Below are positions 9,218-20,150 of a stretch of DNA of 39,688 nucleotides, in pieces. Origin of the DNA: Bacteroidota bacterium (lineage in GTDB: Bacteria > Bacteroidota > Bacteroidia > AKYH767-A > 2013-40CM-41-45); NCBI GenBank assembly GCA_026391975.1, contig JAPLDB010000118.1:10666-50353 (forward strand), written 5' to 3'. The translations under genes and the position numbers were made by a program. The notes under the pieces are model-generated. The model was not told where the DNA came from. It was given only the letters and a program-made list of their open reading frames with translations, and made no database searches. How positions within the stretch are numbered: the first letter of the stretch is position 1; each line of letters opens with the position of its first letter.

Positions 9218-10524
9218 ACAACCTCCCCGTACAAATCAAACTCCGCCGCCGAAAATATTTTTACATTTACAAAGTCCCCAATTCGTGTATAAAATTTTGT
9301 GGTATCGATCAGCACTTCATTGTCCACCTCCGGTGAATCAGCTTCAGTTCGCCCGATAAAATAATTTCCTTCTTTACGGTCAATGATCACTTTATAGGTT
9401 TTACCAACCTTTGCTTCGTTTATTTCAGCAGAAATTGTTTCCTGAATCTGCATCACCTCTTCTGCACGCTGCCTTTTTACATCATCCGGGACATCATCTT
9501 TAAGTGAAAAAGCATGGGTATTCTCTTCGTGGGAATAGGTAAAAATTCCAAGTCTGTCGAAACGAGTTTCCCTTACCCAGTCTTTCATCTCCTCAAAATC
9601 TTTTTCTGTTTCACCCGGATAACCAGCTATCAATGTTGTACGGATTGTAATGCCGGGAACTTTTGCCCTGATCTCATTCACCACTTCAATTGTTTTTTCT
9701 TTGGTGATACCCCTGCGCATGCTCTTCAGCATATTGTTTGTGATGTGCTGCAGAGGAATGTCCAGGTAGTTGCAAATATTCGCACGTTCGTTCATCACAT
9801 CAAGCACATCTATCGGAAACCCGGATGGAAAAGCATAATGCAAACGGATCCACTCGATTCCTTCCACATCACTTAAATGACGGAGCAGCTCAGAAAGGTT
9901 TCTCTTTTGGTAAATGTCCAGTCCGTAATAAGTAAGGTCCTGTGCGATCAGAATTAATTCTTTCGTTCCTTTCGCTGCAAGCTGTTTTGCATGGCTGACG
10001 AGTTCTTCTATGGGTATAGAAATATGCTTTCCACGCATCAGCGGGATTGCACAAAACGAGCATGGCCTATCACAGCCTTCCGAGATTTTCAGGTATGCGA
10101 AATGCTGCGGCGTTGTAAGTAATCTTTCACCTATCAGTTCATGTTTGTAATCTGCTCCAAGTGATTTTAAAAGTCTGGGAAGATCACGCGTTCCGAAAAA
10201 TTCATCTACATTCTTTATTTCTTTTTGCAGATCCGGCTTATAGCGCTCACTAAGGCATCCAGTCACAATGAGTTTTTCAATTTTACCTTCCTCTTTGGCC
10301 CGTGCATATTCCAGGATGGTATCTATGCTCTCTTCTTTGGCATTGTCAATAAATCCACAGGTGTTGATGATCACAATTCCGGCATCTTCATCCGTGGATT
10401 CATGCGTTACATCAAACTTATTGGCGCGAAGTTGCCCCATCAAAACCTCGCTATCGTAGATATTTTTGCTACAACCAAGGGTAATGACGTTGATCTTGTT
10501 CTTTTTAATCGATTTTGTTCTCAT
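9214..10524 (-). CDS. rimO: Ribosomal protein S12 methylthiotransferase RimO
   Basis: 436 aa; INVITLGCSKNIYDSEVLMGQL, radical-SAM CDRPCSFCAIP, C-terminal TRAM domain. Confidence 0.95.
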   Translation of the reverse strand: MRTKSIKKNKINVITLGCSKNIYDSEVLMGQLRANKFDVTHESTDEDAGIVIINTCGFIDNAKEESIDTILEYARAKEEGKIEKLIVTGCLSERYKPDLQKEIKNVDEFFGTRDLPRLLKSLGADYKHELIGERLLTTPQHFAYLKISEGCDRPCSFCAIPLMRGKHISIPIEELVSHAKQLAAKGTKELILIAQDLTYYGLDIYQKRNLSELLRHLSDVEGIEWIRLHYAFPSGFPIDVLDVMNERANICNYLDIPLQHITNNMLKSMRRGITKEKTIEVVNEIRAKVPGITIRTTLIAGYPGETEKDFEEMKDWVRETRFDRLGIFTYSHEENTHAFSLKDDVPDDVKRQRAEEVMQIQETISAEINEAKVGKTYKVIIDRKEGNYFIGRTEADSPEVDNEVLIDTTKFYTRIGDFVNVKIFSAAEFDLYGEVV

Positions 10525-10631
10525 CCGGCTGCGAAGGTAACCCTTGTTTTGAATTCATTTCAATGGCAATATTTGTTTCATGGAAATCTCTATCTTCGAA
10601 AAAAATTTCACACCCTAAATTCAATATCTAT

Positions 10632-12140
10632 ATGGTCAATTTTACTAAATTCATCTCTACTTTAGGTCTGTCAGCCATTCTGCTTTCTACTGCGGGATTT
10701 GCACAACAGCCGCTAACTCCCGAAGCTCAGAAAAAAGTCAACCAGCTTAAGCTTTCTGGTCAACTGACAGGGCATGAACAACTGATCAACCAGCATCCGT
10801 CAAATGCCAGAATTACGCCACCCACGCCAAATCAGGCAGGCGAGCTTTGTAACTGCTGGATTGACCGCGATACCAGCTGGACAATTGTACCATTCGATTG
10901 CCAGGGAGTGAGTGGCGGTCCCGGCGTTGCTCCGGAATACCGTAACGATGATTGGTCTGCTTGTATCGGACTTCCCTTCAGCTTTTGTTTTTACGGGCAA
11001 CCGATAGATTCTGTCTATATTAATAACAATGGAAATATTTCAATTGGGGCAAGTTATTCAACCTATTCGCCCATTTCATTTCCAACTACTTCATTCAGCA
11101 TGATTGCTCCGCTTTGGAGTGACGTAGATACCAGGGGCCCTAACAGCGGACTTGAATATTATAAAATGACCAATACCCATCTCATCGTTCAATGGGATGG
11201 AGTTGATTATTTTAATTCTGATACGTCTTTTGGGGGCTCTACCCACCAAAGCTTATTTAATACGTACCAGTTAATTATCACCAACGGAACAGACCCGATC
11301 CTTCCTACAGGTCAAAATGTTTCATTCTGCTACAAGGATATGCAATGGACAACCGGTGATGCCTCTTTAGGTACAAATGGTTTTGGGGGCTATCCGGCTA
11401 CATGCGGAGTGAACCAGGGCAATGGAGTTGACTATTTCCAGATCGGATTGTATGATACTTCTCTTACCATCTGGGACGGACCTTATGGCCTGAATGACGG
11501 AATATATTCCCTGAGTAACCAGTCCTTCAACTTCAATGTTTGCGATTCTACAAATACGCCTCCTATTGCAGTTGCAAATTATGTTTGCGATACGCTTGTA
11601 TTATGCATCGGCGATACAGGATATATTAGTGCGGGATATCTTTCACCTGAGCCGAATCAGGTAACATCGATAGCAATGGATACTATCGGACTTCATGGAG
11701 TTTCCATACTGAATGATTCAATAGCCAATCTTGCCGGCACCAATATACAGATCATCGGCCAGCCGGGAAATGAAGGTTATCATTTATTGCACCTTTATGC
11801 AACAGACAATGGAACTCCTCAGCAGACAACAACTACTTATATAGTTGTAAGCATTCTTAATTGCTCAGTTGGCATCTCTGACCCGGGTGCGTCAGGCATT
11901 CTTCAGATCTCTCCAAATCCCGTTTCCGATTTTGTAACAGTGAATTATTCATCTGCAAGAATGGCTGCATCAAGCCTGGAGATCAGAAATGCACTTGGTC
12001 AAACAGTTAGAACTATCACTATTGATCCATCGCTTTTATTTAACAAAACGGTTTCTGTAACGGATCTTCCTGCAGGAATTTATTTCGTGCACCTTTCAAC
12101 GTCGAAAGGAATGCTGGAGCAAAAATTTATCAAGCAATAG
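10632..12140 (+). CDS. T9SS type A sorting domain-containing secreted protein
   Basis: The track's 10515 start overlaps rimO; ATG at 10632 gives a signal-peptide-like N-terminus (MVNFTKFISTLGLSAILLSTAGFAQ). C-term ISPNPVSDFVTVNY...GIYFVHLSTSKGMLEQKFIKQ is a T9SS CTD. Confidence 0.85.
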   Translation: MVNFTKFISTLGLSAILLSTAGFAQQPLTPEAQKKVNQLKLSGQLTGHEQLINQHPSNARITPPTPNQAGELCNCWIDRDTSWTIVPFDCQGVSGGPGVAPEYRNDDWSACIGLPFSFCFYGQPIDSVYINNNGNISIGASYSTYSPISFPTTSFSMIAPLWSDVDTRGPNSGLEYYKMTNTHLIVQWDGVDYFNSDTSFGGSTHQSLFNTYQLIITNGTDPILPTGQNVSFCYKDMQWTTGDASLGTNGFGGYPATCGVNQGNGVDYFQIGLYDTSLTIWDGPYGLNDGIYSLSNQSFNFNVCDSTNTPPIAVANYVCDTLVLCIGDTGYISAGYLSPEPNQVTSIAMDTIGLHGVSILNDSIANLAGTNIQIIGQPGNEGYHLLHLYATDNGTPQQTTTTYIVVSILNCSVGISDPGASGILQISPNPVSDFVTVNYSSARMAASSLEIRNALGQTVRTITIDPSLLFNKTVSVTDLPAGIYFVHLSTSKGMLEQKFIKQ

Positions 12141-12164
12141 TTTTCGAACTACGCTTTAAAAGAG

Positions 12165-12193
12165 AACTCTCCTTAACGGGGGAGTTTTTTTTT
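12165..12193 (+). terminator. Rho-independent terminator
   Basis: aactctcc-ttaacg-ggggagtt followed by a T run, 25 nt after the stop of the T9SS gene. Confidence 0.75.
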
Positions 12194-12384
12194 GTTTCAA
12201 AATTCATCTGAATGTGAAGATTGGCAGGTATGGAAATAGTTATGCGATTAAATTTCCTCCGATTGCATTTTTATTGCGACGGATTTTCTGAATTTATTAT
12301 TTAAATGCTAAAACCGGTTCATAGGCGGTCTACGTAGGTTGTTTAAATTCTAAATTTTATAAACCCTTAATCTAACAAAATCAG

Positions 12385-14469
12385 ATGAAAAGAATTACAA
12401 AAAAATCAATTGCCTTGGCAACTGCAGGTGTAGCGATTGCTGCATTCGCATTTGTCGGCTTCCGCCAGCAAACACTGGAAGCATCAAGTCACCGGGAAGC
12501 CCCGCTGATTGCCAATGATCCGCTTGCAGACAATACGGATCTGTATGCATTTCGCAGCCCCGATGACACCAATACAGTGACCATCCTTGCTGCTTATGTA
12601 CCTGCAGAACTTCCACAGGGAGGTCCCAATTATTTTTCTTTTGGCGAAAATGTGCATTATGAAATTCATGTAAAGAATGATGCAGCTACTGCCGGCGATG
12701 ACATCACCTATCGCTTTACTTTTTCAAAAACCAATGAGGATCCTTCAACATTCTTTAATATACGTCTCGGCCAGCAAAACCTGAAGACAACTTATGTTGC
12801 TGAAAAGAGTACTGACAATGGTACCACATAGTCAGTTATTGTGAATGGCGGCATCGTTCCTCCACCTAATATCGGACCGCGTTCTATTAGTTCAGGAGTT
12901 GGACTCAATGCGCCTGATTATGAATCACTCTTTACCGCTGCAGTAACTACTGCTACCACAGGTGAAACAGTGTATTGTGGCCCGGCTGATGATCCTTTCT
13001 TTGTTGACCTTGGAGGTATCTTTGACCTCGGACAAACCCGCGCAGGCGGAACAGGTGTTGATGCACCAAAGGACGGATTGAAATGCAAAAACGTTCATGT
13101 GATAGCATTGAAAATTCCAATCAGTGATTTGCAGAAAGACGGAAAGACAGTAGCGCAGGCAGCTAACATTCTTGACGGAGATTTTGTTATTGGTGTTTGG
13201 GCCTCTTCCAGCCGGCCTGCTGTGCGCACCCTCAATGGAGATGGTACTGAAACGCACACAGGAAGCTGGGTACAGGTTTCGCGCTTGGGCATGCCGTTAA
13301 CGAATGAAGCTGTTATCCCTATTGGTAACAAAGATTACTGGAATTCTTTGACTCCTTATCAGGATGGAAATCATTTCGATAATTTTTTCTGTAACCCTGA
13401 ACTGGGATTATATATGGACGACAGCCTCTTTGGCGGAGCAGTACCTGCTATGAGCGCACTTCGAATTCAAAGAAATGCATTTACCATTTTAGGAAATGTG
13501 GATTTCGGAAATGGACATGACGGACTGAATGTGATCAAAGGACATCCTGCAACGGCCGGTACAGCACTCGACACAAATATCTTCGGAAATTATTTGCTTC
13601 GTGCAGGTCAGCCACGTTCTGTAGACTTACTTCCTATTTTTTATACCGGTGTTCCGAATCTTTCTCCTTATCAGCTGGCAACAGGAAAAACTGTTGGCAA
13701 TCCGTTGAGTGCAGGAAAACCTTTCATCAATAACTTTCTCCCTACTTTCGGTGACATGCTTCGCCTGAACATGGCTGTACCTGTAACACAGCGCAACAGT
13801 CCTGATTTCAGTACAGAAGGTATTGTTGCTGCAGCTGTTCTTGGCTTAACAGATGCACGATTCAATACCAATACCAACATGGATTTCATTCCTAACATGG
13901 ATGGCTTTCCAAACGGAAGACGTCTTGAAGATGACGTAACCCGCATCGAATTGCAGGCTGTAAGCGGCGTTGCGCTGGCTGCTGTCGGACTTTGGTATGA
14001 CGATTACCAGGGAGCAGGAAGTCCTGTCACTGCAGATTTGTTGAATGTGCTTACTTATACTACAGGTGTGGAAGCCAATGACACTACATTCCGAAGCTCA
14101 TTTCCATATGTTCAGCTTCCATGGAGCGGATATGGTTTGTGTACAGGTGGTTATGTTGTGACTGCAATTAACCAGGATGGACTTGGGGTGAATGTCGGCT
14201 CACCTGATTTATTTATGAGCGTGTTTCCAAATCCTGCGTCCGCAAACATCAGCATTAAGTATCATGTCGCTGGCGCAATGCGTGTGACCTTAAAAATTTA
14301 TGATTCGGTTGGCAACCTCATTGCTGAACCGGTGAAAGGTCAGATGAAATCAGCAGGAACTTATGTTTCTGATTATTCAACAGCCAATCTTGCAAATGCG
14401 GTTTACTTCGCCACCATATCTGCGGGGGACAATGTAGTGCAGAGTCTGCGAATCAATGTAGCCAGGTAA
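12385..14469 (+). pseudogene. DUF4331 family protein with T9SS sorting domain, interrupted by in-frame TAG at 12829-12831
   Basis: 12385..12831 and 12841..14469 are in the same frame (offset 456 nt). N-part has EASSHREAPLIANDPLADNTDLYAF; C-part continues SVIVNGGIVPPPNIGPRSI and ends with a T9SS CTD (VFPNPASANISIKYHV). Confidence 0.85.
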
Positions 14470-14488
14470 TTGGTTGAAAATAATTGTC

Positions 14489-14541
14489 GGGGGACCGGGA
14501 TTTGGACCATGAGGACCATTCCCGGTCACCCGGTAATTTTT
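14489..14541 (+). terminator. Candidate terminator/attenuator between DUF4331 and TPR genes
   Basis: gggggaccggga (14489-14500) pairs with tcccggtcaccc (14520-14531), 11/12, followed by a T-rich tract. Confidence 0.5.
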
Positions 14542-14564
14542 TTAATAAATACAAAACCACGACA

Positions 14565-15884
14565 ATGAAAAAATACGCTTCACTTTTATTAATCTCTCTC
14601 TTCGCAGTCCTTACCGTTCTTATCCTTGTTTACCGCAAGCCCGCGCCTGTGTATACACTCATTGAACGAAAAAATGTAAATGATGCTGAATGGGACAATT
14701 CAAAACAGGCAATTGAAAATCTGCTTGCTGCCATCCGGACAAACCCGGGAGATTTAAAATCAAAACTGAAACTCGCTTATGCATATATCCAGGAAGGGCG
14801 CACTTCCGGAAATCATGCTTATTATGATAAAGCTGCCCTCTCACTCTGCGATGAAATACTTGATAAGCAAATGGAAAATTATGAAGCAATTTGTGCAAAA
14901 GCAACTGTGCTTCTTTCACAGCATCATTTTTCTGAAGCCAAACCGCTTGCGGAAAAAGCAATCACCATCAATCCATACAATTCAGCAGCGTATGGAATCC
15001 TCACAGATTCCTATGTTGAACTAGGTGATTATAAAAAAGCAATTACTGCCGCTGATAAAATGGTAAGCACGCGACCGGATATCCGTTCGTATTCGCGTGT
15101 TTCATACCTGCGCGAAATTATGGGTGATACTCCCGGGGCAATTGATGCGATGAAACTGGCCGTAAGCTGCGGCTATCCCGGCTATGAGCAAACAGCGTGG
15201 ACGCGTTGCCAGCTGGCACGCCTGTATGAGAATACCACTCAACTCGACAATGCCAACCTACAGTATGAAATCGCTTTAAGTGAAAGACCAATGTATGCTT
15301 TCGCAATTGCCGGGCAGGGAAGGCTGGCGAAGTCAAATGGGAATTATCCTCTTGCCATTCAAAAATTTGAACTCGCATCGAGGCTCGTGAATGATTTTTC
15401 TTTTGACCAGGAATTGACAGAGTTGTACCACCTCAATAGTGAACCGAAGAAGGCCTATGAATATTCGCAAAAAACAATTGAAGACCTGGCCGGTATTTCC
15501 GGAAAAGAAAGCGAATCGAACCACGGTCATTACGCAGACAGGGAGTTGGCTTATGCATATCTGAATGCTTATGATTATTCTTTGGCACTCAGGCATGCTC
15601 TCATCGAATACCATCGCAGACCTGAAAACATTGATGTAAATCAAACGCTGGCCTGGGTGTATTATAAACTCGGGGATTATAATAATGCTGACAAGTATAT
15701 GAATGTGGCTATGAAAACGAATTCGAAGAACCCTGTTCTGCTGTATGAAGCCGGACTCGTTAAAAAGGCTGCGGGTAATTTTTCTGAGGGCAATCAATTG
15801 ATGAGCGATGCATTAAAGCGCAATCCATTCCTGTCACCCGTATTGAAATGGGAGGGAAGCCGCCAGGTTGCATTGTTGAATTAA
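14565..15884 (+). CDS. Tetratricopeptide-repeat protein with N-terminal signal/membrane anchor
   Basis: ATG at 14565 gives MKKYASLLLISLFAVLTVLILVYRKPAP; repeated TPR units such as AKPLAEKAITINPYNSAAYGILTDSYVELGDYKKAI and LAWVYYKLGDYNNADKYMNVAMKTN. Confidence 0.85.
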   Translation: MKKYASLLLISLFAVLTVLILVYRKPAPVYTLIERKNVNDAEWDNSKQAIENLLAAIRTNPGDLKSKLKLAYAYIQEGRTSGNHAYYDKAALSLCDEILDKQMENYEAICAKATVLLSQHHFSEAKPLAEKAITINPYNSAAYGILTDSYVELGDYKKAITAADKMVSTRPDIRSYSRVSYLREIMGDTPGAIDAMKLAVSCGYPGYEQTAWTRCQLARLYENTTQLDNANLQYEIALSERPMYAFAIAGQGRLAKSNGNYPLAIQKFELASRLVNDFSFDQELTELYHLNSEPKKAYEYSQKTIEDLAGISGKESESNHGHYADRELAYAYLNAYDYSLALRHALIEYHRRPENIDVNQTLAWVYYKLGDYNNADKYMNVAMKTNSKNPVLLYEAGLVKKAAGNFSEGNQLMSDALKRNPFLSPVLKWEGSRQVALLN

Positions 15885-15887
15885 TTA

Positions 15888-16580
15888 TTGGCGAGACGAA
15901 TGAAAGAAATAATAAACGCAATGAAAATTAAAACCGGATGGATCATCCCTTTTCTGATATTTATTTTTCCGAATATTGTTTCGGCACACGCCATTAATTA
16001 CGATGTGGAATCACTCTCTTCGACAGGAGTTGCGGGTTACTATGTAAGGCTTGGTTTCACACATATACTCCCGTTTGGTTTTGATCACATCCTTTTTATT
16101 CTCGGCATCTTTTTTCTCAACCCCAACCTACGCGCTGTACTTTGGCAGGCAACAGCATTTACCATTGCACACAGTATCACGCTTGCACTTGCAGCAACAG
16201 GAGTCATTCACCCGTTATCATCCATTATTGAACCCATCATTGCATTAAGTATTGCATTCATTGCCATTGAAAATATATTTATTACTTCACTGAAATGGTG
16301 GCGTGTGCTGATTGTATTTGGTTTCGGACTTGTGCATGGAATGGGTTTCGCAGGCGCACTGGCGGAAATCGGACTTCCCGAGAAAAACCTGCTCACTTCC
16401 ATCATTGGATTTAATATTGGCGTTGAACTCGGGCAAATAACCATTATCCTGCTTGCCAACTATATTCTCATCAGGTGGATTAAAGACAAACAATGGTACA
16501 GGCCACGGTTTTTAGTCCCGGCGTCACTTTCAATCGCTTTATTTGCATTGTGGCTCACTTATGAAAGACTGGGCCTTTGA
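15888..16580 (+). CDS. HupE/UreJ family membrane protein
   Basis: Multiple TM segments with GFTHILPFGFDHILFILGIFF, HSITLALAATG, LVHGMGFAGALAEIG, FNIGVELGQI. Internal starts at 15900 or 15921 also possible. Confidence 0.85.
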   Translation: MARRMKEIINAMKIKTGWIIPFLIFIFPNIVSAHAINYDVESLSSTGVAGYYVRLGFTHILPFGFDHILFILGIFFLNPNLRAVLWQATAFTIAHSITLALAATGVIHPLSSIIEPIIALSIAFIAIENIFITSLKWWRVLIVFGFGLVHGMGFAGALAEIGLPEKNLLTSIIGFNIGVELGQITIILLANYILIRWIKDKQWYRPRFLVPASLSIALFALWLTYERLGL

Positions 16581-16703
16581 CTTTGTTTACTCCATCATCT
16601 TCAACCCTTTTCTTTTTATGAACATCAGCATTTTTCTTTTCACTTTTTGGTACATTCGCTGAATAGGTTCCAGGCAAATAAAGCTTGAGACCCTGATTCA
16701 AAA

Positions 16704-19700
16704 ATGCAGTTTTCCCACCTCCACTCACATACACAATTCTCTCTTCTCGACGGCGCAGCAAGCATTTCAGGCCTTTATAAAAAGGCAGTGAAAGACAACA
16801 TGCGCGCAATTGCAATCACTGATCATGGAAACATGTTCGGTGTATTCAAGTTTGTGGCTGAAGCAACCAAGCATAACAAAGAAGGAGTGAAAGTCAAACC
16901 AATTGTTGGGTGTGAGTTTTACCTGGTGGCTGACCGGCACAAAAGGCAATTTACAAAAGAAGTTAGAGATGAACGGGCACACCAGTTATTCCTTGCGAAG
17001 AATGCAGAAGGGTATAAGAACCTCATTAAGCTTTGTTCGCTCGGTTACATGGAAGGACTTTATGGAAAGTATCCGCGTATTGATAAGGAACTTGTGCTGA
17101 AGTACCATAAAGGATTGATTGCAACCACTTGTTGTCTTGCTGCAGAAGTGCCGAGAGCAATCATCAAAAAAGGTGAAGCGGAAGCAGAGAAGATTTTTAA
17201 ATGGTGGCTGGATCTATTCGGAGAAGATTATTACATCGAGCTTCAACGTCACGATATTCCTGAACAGAGAATTGTCAACGAAGTTTTATTGAAGTGGTCA
17301 CTTAAGTACAATGTGAAGGTGATCGCTACCAACGATTCTCATTACGTGAACCAGGCAGATTCAAATGCACATGACATCCTGCTTTGTATCAACACGGGAG
17401 AAAAACAGGCGACTGAAAAAGCAAAGGACGGCGATGAAGAAAATAATCAGAAGGGCAAACGGTTCGCTTTTTACAATGATCAGTTTTATTTCAAGACCAC
17501 TGAAGAGATGTCAACACTTTTCAGTGATGTGCCCGAGGCAATTGACAATACCAATGAGATCGTTGACAAAGTTGAATTATTAAAACTAAAGCAGGATATT
17601 TTACTCCCGAATTTTGTAATCCCTGAAGGTTTTAAAGATCAGGATGCATACCTCGAACACCTCACTTATACCGGAGCGAAAGAAAGGTACAAGGAAATAA
17701 CACCGGACGTTGAAGAGCGTTTGAAGTTTGAACTCTTTACCATCAGAACGATGGGATTTGCGGGATACTTTTTGATTGTATCAGATTTTATCAAACATGG
17801 ACGTGATGTAGGCGTGTTTATCGGCCCCGGCCGGGGAAGTGCTGCGGGCTCTGTGGTGGCTTATTGTACGGGTATCACAAACATTGATCCTATAAAGTAC
17901 AATTTGCTCTTTGAAAGATTCCTGAATCCCGACCGCAAGAGCATGCCCGATATTGATACTGACTTTGACGACGTCGGGAGGCAAAAAGTAATTGACTATG
18001 TAGTAGAAAAATACGGCCGTAACCAGGTGGCACAGATTGTTACCTATGGTACCATGGCCGCCAAGATGAGCATCAAGGATGTTGCGCGCGTTCTGGATCT
18101 TCCATTACCGGAAGCCAATGCACTTGCGAAACTTGTTCCTGAGCGCCCGGGCATCGAACTCAATAACATCATGACTGCTCCGCTCGATGGAGATAAAGGA
18201 CTGAAATCATTTCTACAAAGCGATGAAATTGAAGACGTAAAAAAGTTGCGGAAAATTGCAGAAGGAAAAGACCTGCAGGCCGCAGTGATTAAAGAAGCCC
18301 TTATTCTTGAAGGAAGCGTTCGAAATACCGGCATTCATGCGGCAGGAATCATCATCGCACCGATGGATCTCACGGAAATTATTCCTGTTGCAACTTCAAA
18401 GGAAACGGAATTGCTGATTACTCAATTTGAAGGAAAAGTTATTGAAGATGCAGGTGTGCTGAAGATGGACTTTCTCGGTTTGAAAACACTGACTATCATC
18501 AGAGATGCACTTGAACTTATTGAACATCATCATGGTGTAAAAATTGATATCGATAAGATTCCGCTTGACGACAAGAAAACACTGGAGCTTTACCAGCGCG
18601 CAGAAACCAATGCAACATTCCAGTTTGAATCGGCTGGAATGCAGAAGTACCTGAAAGATCTCAAGCCTGATAAGTTTGAAGACCTCATTGCAATGAATGC
18701 GCTTTTCCGTCCGGGACCGCTGGCTTACATTCCTGAATTCATTGACAGGAAACACGGAAGAAAAAGGATCGTGTATGACGTTCCTGAAATGGAAGAATAT
18801 TTAAAGGACACCTATGGCATCACAGTTTACCAGGAACAGGTGATGTTGCTTTCTCAAAAGCTGGCCGGCTTTACAAAAGGCGAAGCGGATGTTCTGCGCA
18901 AAGCAATGGGAAAGAAAGACCGTGCAACACTGGATAAAATGAAGAGCAGGTTTATCGAGGGGACGACTGCAAAAAATCTCGATGCAAAAATTTGCGAGAA
19001 GGTGTGGACAGACTGGGAAGCATTTGCGCAGTATGCATTCAATAAATCACATTCTACATGTTATGCATTTGTTGCATTTCAGACGGCCTATTTAAAAACG
19101 CATTATCCGGCAGAGTACATGAGTTCTGTGCTTACACACAACCTGAGCCAAATCGAAAAGATTACTTTTTTCATGGAAGAATGCAGAAGAATGAATGTGC
19201 CTGTCCTTGGTCCCGATGTAAATGAAAGTCATTACAACTTTGGCGTGAACGGCAAGGGAGAAATCCGCTTTGGTTTGGGAGCAGTGAAGGGAGTAGGAGA
19301 AGGTGCTGTTCAGGCCATCATTGAAGAGCGCACCAAGAACGGAGCTTTTTCAGATATTTTTGAACTTGCCCAGCGCGTCAGCACAAAGGCCGTCAACAAA
19401 CGCTGCCTTGAAAGTCTGGCAATGGCAGGGGCACTGGATTGTTTCGAAGGAATACACCGTGCACAATATTTTGCAGGTGATGCAAAAGACCCCGTACCGG
19501 GAATTGAACGCGTCACAAAATTTGCTTCTGCCTTCAGCAATAATAGTTCTTCAATGACGAATACGTTATTTGGCGAAGACCATCACGATACGATTACGGT
19601 TCCTGTGCTGCCCGACGTTGCTCCATGGAATTCACTGGAGAAACTGAGAAAAGAAAAAGAAGTGATCGGTTTTTACATCAGCGGACATCCGTTGGATGAA

Positions 19701-20150
19701 TACCGTTTTGAAATTGATAATTTCTGCACCCATAAAATTGACGAACTCAAGGATGTAGACAAACTGAAAGAAAAAGATATTTCCATTGCAGGAATACTTA
19801 CCGAGGTAAGTCACAGGATGAGTAAAACAGGCAAACCATTCGGAAGCTTTATCATTGAAGATTTCAGCGGCTCAACCAACCTCGTACTTTTTGGTTCAGA
19901 CTATGGTAAAATGAAAGAGTTTTTAATCCAGGAAAGTTTTGTGTACGTACGTGCGAAAGTGCAAACGCGTTTCAGCCAGTCTGATGTTTGGGAAGTGCGC
20001 CCGTATGCGATTCAGTTTTTATCTGATGTCAGTGATAAAATGACAAAGAGCATCACCTTAAAAGTTCCGCTCGAAAAAATTTCTGATAAGCTCATTTCAT
20101 CAGTGAATGAAATCCTTGCCTCGCATCCCGGAAATTCCATCGTGAAATAA
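16704..20150 (+). CDS. dnaE: DNA polymerase III subunit alpha
   Basis: 1148 aa; PHP start MQFSHLHSHTQFSLLDGAASISGLYKKA, GPGRGSAAGSVVAYC, PDIDTDFDD, GTMAAKMSIKDVARV. 29 further in-frame codons follow the stop. Confidence 0.96.
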   Translation: MQFSHLHSHTQFSLLDGAASISGLYKKAVKDNMRAIAITDHGNMFGVFKFVAEATKHNKEGVKVKPIVGCEFYLVADRHKRQFTKEVRDERAHQLFLAKNAEGYKNLIKLCSLGYMEGLYGKYPRIDKELVLKYHKGLIATTCCLAAEVPRAIIKKGEAEAEKIFKWWLDLFGEDYYIELQRHDIPEQRIVNEVLLKWSLKYNVKVIATNDSHYVNQADSNAHDILLCINTGEKQATEKAKDGDEENNQKGKRFAFYNDQFYFKTTEEMSTLFSDVPEAIDNTNEIVDKVELLKLKQDILLPNFVIPEGFKDQDAYLEHLTYTGAKERYKEITPDVEERLKFELFTIRTMGFAGYFLIVSDFIKHGRDVGVFIGPGRGSAAGSVVAYCTGITNIDPIKYNLLFERFLNPDRKSMPDIDTDFDDVGRQKVIDYVVEKYGRNQVAQIVTYGTMAAKMSIKDVARVLDLPLPEANALAKLVPERPGIELNNIMTAPLDGDKGLKSFLQSDEIEDVKKLRKIAEGKDLQAAVIKEALILEGSVRNTGIHAAGIIIAPMDLTEIIPVATSKETELLITQFEGKVIEDAGVLKMDFLGLKTLTIIRDALELIEHHHGVKIDIDKIPLDDKKTLELYQRAETNATFQFESAGMQKYLKDLKPDKFEDLIAMNALFRPGPLAYIPEFIDRKHGRKRIVYDVPEMEEYLKDTYGITVYQEQVMLLSQKLAGFTKGEADVLRKAMGKKDRATLDKMKSRFIEGTTAKNLDAKICEKVWTDWEAFAQYAFNKSHSTCYAFVAFQTAYLKTHYPAEYMSSVLTHNLSQIEKITFFMEECRRMNVPVLGPDVNESHYNFGVNGKGEIRFGLGAVKGVGEGAVQAIIEERTKNGAFSDIFELAQRVSTKAVNKRCLESLAMAGALDCFEGIHRAQYFAGDAKDPVPGIERVTKFASAFSNNSSSMTNTLFGEDHHDTITVPVLPDVAPWNSLEKLRKEKEVIGFYISGHPLDEYRFEIDNFCTHKIDELKDVDKLKEKDISIAGILTEVSHRMSKTGKPFGSFIIEDFSGSTNLVLFGSDYGKMKEFLIQESFVYVRAKVQTRFSQSDVWEVRPYAIQFLSDVSDKMTKSITLKVPLEKISDKLISSVNEILASHPGNSIVK

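Noticed and set aside
15333-15797. 154-aa minus ORF antisense to the TPR gene
   Set aside because: Antisense shadow of a coding frame; no family resemblance.
16555-16815. 86-aa minus ORF overlapping the dnaE start and hupE end
   Set aside because: Overlaps two confident genes; no domain or clear start context.
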